A stretch of 64,000 nt of DNA. It comes from Massariosphaeria phaeospora (Eukaryota > Ascomycota > Dothideomycetes > Pleosporales). This document shows positions 56,561 through 64,000 of the stretch, one piece after another. The DNA is taken from the NCBI GenBank assembly GCA_011032825.1, contig JAADJZ010000035.1, positions 1 through 64,000 on the forward strand, given 5' to 3'. Below the pieces are notes generated by a model. It had not been told where the DNA came from and searched no databases. It was given only the letters and a program-made list of their open reading frames with translations. The position numbers and the translations under genes are program-made. How positions within the stretch are numbered: position 1 is the stretch's first letter; each line of letters opens with the position of its first letter.

Positions 56561-57500
56561 TTTCTTTTAACAGCTCGTTTTTAAGGTTTTGTCTTGTCGA
56601 GGTAGCGTTCTTTCTATTAAACTGCTTTTGTAGTGGTTTGTCGTTCTAGATTCGTTTAATGCTGTCGATATCTATTAGGTCGTAGTAATAAGTTTTTTTA
56701 ATCGTTGTTACCAAGCGTATGTATAGTTTGACAGTAAACTTGCGTTTTTACTGTCGTTGCTATAGTCGGTTGTCGATTCGTACTACGGTTTCAATTAACT
56801 CGTTGAGTTTCTCTAGTCTTTTGTCTTAACTGATCTTATTCTTTACGTGTTCTTTTAACTTTGCGTAGTAGAACTTGCATAAGCCGCGTTCTCCTACGTT
56901 GTCTACCTTGGCCTAAATTCTTTTGAATTTAATTGTGTACTCGCTGGCTGAGCTTTTCTGTCTAAGTAGTCTAAGTTAGTTTATTGCTTGCTAGGTTTCG
57001 TCTACTTCGCCGTAGATTGTATAAAGTTTCTGCTTAAAAGACTTCTAGTTCTTAAAAATGCGCTTCGTGTCTTGCTTTATTTTTTTTACGTTTTCTGCGT
57101 GCGTAACGTAATCTTCGGCGTATAGCTAAAACTATTCTGCTGCGTCGTCTTTTATGTGCATTCTAGCTGCTAGAATCTTGTTTTAATTCGTGTAGAAGCT
57201 GTTGCTATAATAACAGCAGTAGAGGTCTACGTTAGTAAGAAAAAGTTTTAAGTTTTTCTTTCCCCCGCTATATTTCTCTAGGAAAAGTGCTTTTGCTAAC
57301 TCTTCTCTCGTCCTACCTTAGAGCTTCGTAACTGCTGCTAACAGTTCTTAAATCTGTTCCGCTTGCTGCTGTATTTAATTAGCTTGCTTTGCTATTACAG
57401 TTGCTAGGTTCGTTGTAAGTGCAGTAACGCTGCTGCTCGTCGTGCGTAAGCTCGTAGGTGTTGCTATATTATCTTAGTTCCAAACTTAGAGTAGTTAACG

Positions 57501-58001
57501 TGTTATTAGAGGTGTTCTCTTACTAAAGGTACGAGTTATTAGACTCGAAGATTCCGCCTAAGAGATTGTTCTGTGTTCGAAAAGCTTGGTAACAACAAAA
57601 AAACAATCTCAATTCTATTCTAGATAGAATAACAAAGTAACAATCTGTTGCCTATAGATCTAATCTATGTATAAGATGTACTTAGAAGAGTTAACTACAA
57701 AAAATCCAAACTATAAAAGAGATCCTGCTAATCTATATAGTTCTATAATTCTTCGCTAAAAGCGTCCTGCTTAGTCCGCTCGGTGTGCTTAGTTACTAAG
57801 CTCTTTAAGCTAGCTAAGCGCTTGCTGCTTAGTGTGCTCAGTCCGCCAAAACTCTAATCGCACTAATTACTATTACGTAACCGCTAACCTAATTCTGCCT
57901 CGCGCATCGCTGTACTTTCGTCTTGTAAACCTGCAAGCTCTAACAACTTTCCTACGTCGTTGCTTAGTTTACGATATCTAGTATCGTCTCTGTTTGTAAC
58001 A
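57501..58001 (-). repeat. Element B right LTR (5' LTR)
   Basis: 501-bp partner of 50,825-51,325, same ends. Confidence 0.93.
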
Positions 58002-59899
58002 ACTTGCTAGAGCTTCTATCTAGGCTTTTTTCTTTTCTAGCTTCGCACGCGTGTTCTAGTTAAATAGATAAAAATCAATTTTTTCGCCAAAGCTAGCGTT
58101 ACCTAGCTCTCGTTTATTTATAAGCGCTCTAGAATAATATTGTATTAGTTATTCTTAGTTATAACGTACGCTCAAACTGTTTGTTCGTGCTCGTTTAAGT
58201 CTATTGTAAACTAGGCAGCTTTCGTAACCTTAACGACTTATTCGCTAATGCCTACTACAAGCCTTTCTTTTATCAAAATACGTAGAAAACAGTTTTTTTT
58301 ACAAAACTTTTTGCTAACAAGACTATAAGTAGTGCACTCAAAGTCGAGCATTGCTAAAGCGAAAATAAATTAATTAATAATTGCATGTACTGTAAGTGGT
58401 TTCCTGTTTAGCTAGCGCTAGCAGAACTTTAGAAACTTATCTAATAAAGAAACCGTGTTCTTTTTCTACTACTTCTAACCGCGCTTTTAGTTAGAAGTGT
58501 CTAGTTTTCCAAGTCCTTAGACTTAGAAACTTCTTTAACTTTTGCTATCGTCTTAACTAGTTTAAAAGTCGCTTTTTAAGTTGTAGCAAGCTTTTTTGAA
58601 GCTGCGAGCTTACATTTATTAGACATGTAAGTTGCTAAACTACATTGAAAGCAAAGGTAATTCTTTTATTGTCTTGTTATTTCTGCGTTGTTTGCTTATT
58701 TAGCTCGCTTTTTTTTCTTGTTGTTAGTAGCCGCGCGGACTGCTTAGGTAGCAGCTTTAGTTGCTAGCTCTTAGTCCATAGCCTCTGTGTTGCTTATTAA
58801 TTAATTTGGTACTATTTGCTACTAGTTGTTTGCCTTCGCGCGGTTTAGGTTTTTTTTAATCTAGGTAACTTGTTCTATTAGGCCCTAAAGTCGCTATGCT
58901 AGAAAAACAATAACGCTAACTATTTTATTCTGTAGATTAGCGCGAAGCCTTGCTTCGTACTAGTTCTTTAATGTAGCTACGTTGCCTGTTATTTTTGCGT
59001 CGTACGCAAAGCGCATGAATTCTTTATTGTACTTTTAAAAAAACATTTTCTTCTGCCTAAGAGCAAAGAGTTAGTTAAGCGCTTTCTGCGCTCGCATGTA
59101 GTCCTAGTAGTGCCTATTAAAGTACTTCTAAAACTTCTTTGCCGTTTCGTTACAGTGTTTCTAATACTAGGCGAGTTTAGTAGTAGCTGCTTGCTTTGTT
59201 AAGCAGTTGTAAATGTAGCCGCATAAGTTTCTAATTAGATTCTCGTTATTAAGCATTTTGTTTTTTACTTAGACTTTAAACTGTTCGTAGTCTAACCTTG
59301 TTCCGTTAAACTAGGCTAAGTTAGGCATTTTGTTGCGCTTTGTAATTAGCGTAGAAGCTTTTAGAATACTAAAAGAAGTTAGCAGTGTTGCTAGCGTAGC
59401 TCTCTTTTTCTTCTAAAGGATCCGAACTTGATTTTGCAGTATTTCAATAAGTGCCTAAGCTTTTGCACTCTCGTTATTAACTAGCTGCTTAGAATTCAAA
59501 GGTCCTGCAAGAACTAGCTTTGCTGCTAGTAGCTAATTGTTTGTTACTCTTCTAGGTAGTTCTATTACGAGTTTTGTAACGAATATCTTTATATATGTAG
59601 CTTCCGCCGCATTAAAACAGATCTCTTAAGTTTCTACATTAAGTCTGTCGTTGTTTATTAGCTTTTGTAAAGCTTTTTTAATTGCTTCGCTACTTCGGCT
59701 TTTGCTTTCTAGCCTGCGGGCTTCTACAACTAGCATTTAAATATACTCATCCTAAGTGCCGTCCATCGTAGCAATTTAGTTTTAAAAACTTTTTTCGCTG
59801 CGTCTTGAGGTTTCTTGGAAGTTGCTTTTAACTTCTAAAAGTGTTGTACTTCTTAAAGATCTCACGACCTTTACTGCGTAGAAATTAATTAAATTTAAA
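58002..59899 (-). pseudogene. Element A gag side, continued after B
   Basis: Continuation of element A between the B insertion and its own 5' LTR. By position it holds the gag and N-terminal pol sequence. Frames are badly broken and I see no intact zinc knuckle, so the assignment rests on location. Confidence 0.6.
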
Positions 59900-60187
59900 T
59901 AAAAGAAAATCGCCTAGGAAAGCAGGTTCTAGATAAAGAATGTAATGAATTCAATAGAGTCTATCTACAGCGCGGACAAAAAAGCTCTATATACTTTATA
60001 GTTAGTTAGCTTCTAAAGCACCTGCGGAGCGCTTTTGGAAGCTATGTAAAAACCCAATACCGCAAGGCCTTCGTTAACTAGAAACTAGCGAGGCTTTTTT
60101 AGGTATTGTCGAAGCTGTTACGTACAGCGTTAATAGCTACTAAAGTCCTACGACCAAGGCAATTCATAGAGCTTTTAGCTTATTACA
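59900..60187 (-). repeat. Element A right LTR (5' LTR)
   Basis: 288 bp, partner of 47,042-47,329. It starts TA instead of TG and ends ATTACA. Confidence 0.92.
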
Positions 60188-61700
60188 CTTCGAACTTAAA
60201 AATGCACATTAGAAAAGAACTAACTTAAGCACTTTAGCTTAAGCTTTCGAAGAATAAAGTTCTTTTAAAAAATCTAGCAAGCAATTTTGCAAACTCTTTA
60301 GACTTAGACTTAAACTTTAACTTAAAAAACGAGTTTAGACTAGTAGAGCTTATAGTAGCTTAAAATAAACTAGAACTAGCTATAACAAAGTAGTTAGATA
60401 AAATCTACTTCGTTACAACAAACGAAAAAGCAAAAGCTTTCTAAATTTTTTATAACAGCTCGATAGCTAGTTACTTTGGCGTTAAAAAAACTTTAGAGAA
60501 AGTTAAACGCTAATACGAGTAAAAAAGCATAAAGAAAAACGTTAAAAAGTACTACAACAACTGTTTAAAGTATTGCAAATTAGTAGTAGCTAGACATAGC
60601 TTTTACAAACTTTTTATACTTTTGCTAGCGCTTAATAGCTTGTAGTGTAATGTTACAATAAACTTTATTACAAAAGTTTTACTATTAAAGTATATAAAGC
60701 AAGTATACAACTTTATTCTCGTTGTAGTAAACTACTTAACTAAAATAGCTTACTATATTCTAGCTTGCGCTAACTAAACTACAAAGAACTTTGCAATAGT
60801 AAAAATAAAAAAAATTGTAAAACTTTACAACGTTTTAAAGAAAGTTATTTTAAACTAAAGTTTTATTATAAACTCAAAGTACTAGAATAGCTTCTGCTAC
60901 TATTTTAGCTTAATAAGCGTTTTCTCTTCTACTTATTACTCTTAAACAAATAGTTAAACTAAAAAACAAAATTAAACGCTAGAATAGTACTTTTAATGTT
61001 ACTATTGCTTCGAATAAAACAATTGAACTGTGTAGTTGCTAGTAGCGAAGTTTGCGTACAACAATAGCTAATACGTAACTACAAAAATTACTTTTTTTGT
61101 AGCGTACTACAAAGCGTTTTTAAAAGCTTTAAATTAGCTTAAAATGCTTTTTAGTAACAAATAGTTGTTTATAGAAACAAGTATAGCAGTTTACATAATT
61201 GCTTTTTAAGCTAAATACTAGCGCAAAATTAAAGTCGCAAACGCTTATTAGAAGAAGTATTCTAACAAGCGTAAAAAGCACATTTTGCTAAAGCAAAGTA
61301 ACTAGATGCTAATTTCAAACTGCTACATAGAATCTACTAAGCTAAAAAAAAAGCTTAACTAAAAGTACGTAGAGCTAGGCACTATTGTAAACTAAATTAG
61401 CACTAACGCGTACTAAGTAAACTTTCTTAAACTAAAAAGTATTTATCTAGTTTTTTACGTATTCTTGTTAAAACTTTACAACTAGAAAAAGTTAATACTC
61501 TTTTAAAGCAAGTTTTTAGTAGATACTTTGCGCACTTTTAAAAACAACGTGTACTACGTTGAAAAAGTGCTTAATAAAAAAAAATCTTCGGTTAGCACCT
61601 AAAAGTACCTCGTTAAATAAAAAAAAACTTAGACAATAAAAACTCTTAGGAACTTAAACTAAATATAAATGCAAATGCACTTAACAATTTCTAAAAAAAA
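60188..61700 (+). mobile_element. Ty3/gypsy chromovirus D, second part (integrase, chromodomain)
   Basis: Plus strand resumes the D frame: a CX2C-containing zinc-binding trace near 60,545-60,580, then CNVTINFITKVLLLK, ILVVVNYLTKIAYYILA (family VVVDRLTKMAHYIPA, first Asp to Asn), and a YYFSLISVFSSTYYS-type segment. An AKFAYNNS- and FFVAYYK-containing C-terminal core follows (about 61,040-61,110). A decayed chromodomain-like KYLVK-stop-K segment lies near 61,600. The 3' LTR was not found. Confidence 0.8.
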
Positions 61701-64000
61701 ATTTAATTTGTAGCAAAAAAAATAAAAAACGCACTCTAGGCAATGTACTTTTAGAAAAAAAATAGTTAACACGTTTTACTCTACTACTTAACGCATAGTT
61801 AGCATTAAGATTTTTAAAAAATTTAGAATTTTCTAAGTTACAAACTTTTTTAAAAGAAATAATATATTGTTTTACTATTGCGAGGCATAGCGTTAAAAAA
61901 GCTACTTTGTACTATTATAAGCTAGTATAGCACACTTTATAGCAAAGTAAAACAAAGTAGATTTTAAAAATGTATGCATAACTATGCTACTTTCAAGCAA
62001 ACTACTTTTATACTAACTACTAAGTATTAGCTTTCGTTACGCTAAAATAAAGTTCTAAAACGCTAACACTATGCTTAAAAACTAATTTAAGCAAAAAAAA
62101 CTGCTTTTGACGCTACAATAGCTTAAAAAGCTGCAATTTAACGCTAGAAACTACTAAGCTACTTAGAACTTTTTAGCTAAAGTTTATAAGCTTTGCTGTA
62201 AGTAACTTAACTTTCTTTGTAAGTACACTTTTTTGCACTTTGTTTTTTTCAACTGCACGCTTTGCAGTTGCGTTGGCAAAATTCGCAAAGAGCTAAACGC
62301 GCTCGCAATTTCTTTTAGCTACTAAATCAATAACAACGCAAGCTTTCTTAAACTAAAATATGTTAATACGAGTTATAATAGCCTATAATAGGCCAACATA
62401 CTTTTTTACGCAAAGTATTAGCTTATTTAACGTTTTCTTAAAGCTTTGCTGCTACTAACTAGTTAAACAACTGCTTAAGATACTTCTACTAAAAAGCAGC
62501 AGCTTTAATAGTACAAACGCAACTATTTAGCTTAACCTTAGCATTAAATTTTTTATTAAAGTTAGTAGATTTATTGTGCAAATAGAGGTGCGTGCTGTAG
62601 AAAGCATATTAGTAACTAAAAACTAAATTAGCGCTTTGCTATACTTTAAGAAGTTATAACACATACTTGTTAAGCGTTTTAAAAATGTCCTTGCAAGTTC
62701 TGCTTATTTTTATTATAGCAAGCTTTACTTTATCGTTAGTATAACGTAATCTACTACTAAGCAGCTTAAACTACTAAGCAGCTTAAAACTACTAAGCCTA
62801 CTACTTTTTTCTTGCACCTACAATGCTTACACCTACGAACGCGTTATTACTTTAATACAAAAGAAAACTCTAGCTAGCTCTTAAAGTTTTAAAAGCTAGC
62901 GAGTTCTAAAGCTACTACGCTACTGCTACTGCTTTTAATGTTAAACGCTGCACTTTTTTTTATTGCACCTAAAAACGCGCTTTCTACGTAGAAGCTCTAC
63001 TTAACAGCTACAAGCTTACAAAAACTAAAAAGCAAACAATTGTCTAATACATTCTCAACTTCGATTTGCAAGAATTCGTACTCTAGCTGTGTAAAGTAGC
63101 AGATATAGCTAATAAACTACTAAGTATGCGTAGAAATAGGTTAGTTAGCAAACACTAAGCTAAGCGCTTTATAACGCGTTCAAACGCGCTTAAAATAGCT
63201 TTCAATTAAGCGAATAATAAGCAGAGAATACAATAAGAAAATTCTAAAGTAATTAGCGCGTAGTTTAAGCTTGTTAGGAATACTAAAGCTAAGTACAGCA
63301 TCTACGATAATAATATACACAACTTTAACAAAACTAGCTTTTAAATAAGTGTTATTAAGTTTATGAAAGTTGTTACAGGCTTTTAAAAACGTACTCAACT
63401 TAATCTTATCTAGCTAGGCAATTGAAAGTAGGTAATAGTTATTCAAAGCATCTGCGCTGTAAAGTACGCAATTTCGCTATTTATTATCTACAAAAAGCGC
63501 GTTTACATTTTAGCATAGTACGAGAAGAACTTTATACTTAGCAATTAAAAGCTTTTAGTTTCTAAGAACGGCTAGACAAACAACGCTTTTAGTTTTAAAT
63601 AGTTAAAGCATTTTAACGCGCATACAAAAGCGCGTTAAGTAGAAAAGTATTAGCTACTTATTCTAGATAGCTATAAAAGCTACTAATCTTAGGATTTCAA
63701 AAACTATTGCTTTAAAAACAAGATTTTTACGCTTTGCATGCTAGCTTATTTATTCTATATTCTCTAGCTGCTAGATGTAGTTTGCTTTTCGCTGCTAAAG
63801 TTAAAGTACTCTTAACGCGTTTGGAACTTAGCGCGCTAACGCGTTTTCTATATTAACAAAGAAAGCTTCTTGCTAGCCTTTAAAAACGCGTTTTTTAAAG
63901 TGTTTACAATAGAAAACTGCAAGAAAGCTTTTAAAGCTTTAAAGCTAGTTTCTATTAACGCGTAGGTAGTTTTTAATTGTTTTAAAGTACAGCTGCGTAC
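61701..64000. other. AT-rich mutated DNA, element not identified
   Basis: No recognisable coding motif. The longest frame is a 72-codon minus ORF at 63,180-63,398 without a family match. A short tandem repeat of CTACTAAGCAGCTTAAA (about 17 bp, three partial units) lies at about 62,753-62,806. A small palindrome built on CAACTGCA/TGCAGTTG is near 62,255-62,275. Probably the 3' end of D plus another decayed repeat. Confidence 0.45.

Larger units (their letters stand above)
50825..58001 (-). mobile_element. Ty3/gypsy element B, nested in A
   Basis: 7,177-bp minus-strand element with 501-bp LTRs (TGTTAT...TAACA) and the perfect target duplication ACTTG (50,820-50,824 and 58,002-58,006). It interrupts element A. 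Minus-strand order from the right is gag with a zinc knuckle, protease, RT, integrase. A separate plus-strand ORF lies between the left LTR and the integrase end. B is visibly less AT-rich than D and C, as expected for the youngest layer of the tower. Confidence 0.94.
47042..60187 (-). mobile_element. Ty3/gypsy element A with nested element B
   Basis: Minus-strand element with 288-bp LTRs and the perfect 5-bp target duplication CTTCG (47,037-47,041 and 60,188-60,192). Without the nested B insertion it is about 6.0 kb. Integrase lies next to the left LTR, RT further right, gag side beyond B. One LTR starts TG, the other TA, a RIP-type change. The LTRs differ by transitions only. All frames are broken. 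Confidence 0.92.

Noticed and set aside
63180..63398. 72-codon minus-strand ORF near the right edge
   Set aside because: No motif of copia, gypsy or LINE proteins could be confirmed.
1..64000. tRNA, rRNA and bacterial-type operons
   Set aside because: I saw no tRNA cloverleaf, rRNA segment, Shine-Dalgarno spacing or gene clusters of bacterial type. The tRNA-like match at 9,366-9,383 is a primer-binding site.

Overview
The window looks like a subtelomere-derived, repeat-dominated accessory region of a filamentous ascomycete (a Dothideomycete-like genome is my inference; nothing here fixes the species). Two AT-rich blocks (about 1-17,700 and 35,650-64,000) hold transposons and a telomere-linked helicase family full of in-frame TAG/TAA codons, where the intact family would have CAG, CAA or TGG. 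Duplicate copies differ almost only by C/T and G/A transitions. This is the signature of repeat-induced point mutation (RIP). Between the blocks lies a 17-18 kb island of near-balanced base composition (about 17,750-35,650).

Left block: unrecognised mutated DNA (1-2,880), a degenerate CCCTAA telomere-like tract (2,888-2,926), a pyrimidine-rich stretch, and the C-terminal part of a RecQ-type telomere-linked helicase (minus strand). A complete Ty1/copia element (4,172-9,589, 206-bp LTRs, 5-bp target duplication) splits that helicase copy. After an unknown degraded ORF and about seven to eight tandem copies of a 148-149 bp satellite comes a second, longer helicase copy (about 12,680-17,380, minus). 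It still shows the uninterrupted target site that the copia element used in copy 1.

Island: a lightly mutated Fot1/pogo transposase (minus), then mostly short or broken minus-strand gene candidates. The best host-gene candidates are a 182-aa acidic-tailed hypothetical protein (34,417-34,965) and a three-part ORF at 26,266-27,273 with one CAG-to-TAG type stop. A palindrome, GAAGCNGCTTC, recurs here far more often than chance would allow.

Right block: a nested tower of Ty3/gypsy elements. A plus-strand chromovirus (D) is cut at 47,041 by a minus-strand gypsy (A, 47,042-60,187, target duplication CTTCG). A is itself cut by another minus-strand gypsy (B, 50,825-58,001, target duplication ACTTG), and D resumes at 60,188 with its integrase. 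To the left lie a truncated, more heavily mutated copy of A (35,964-38,637) and another plus-strand chromovirus (C). A 438-bp foldback element with 191-bp arms and an 8-bp target duplication interrupts C just before its chromodomain. B carries an antisense Cys-rich ORF, which is the most intriguing coding signal here. Nothing in the AT blocks should make an intact protein; the only plausible live genes are in the island.
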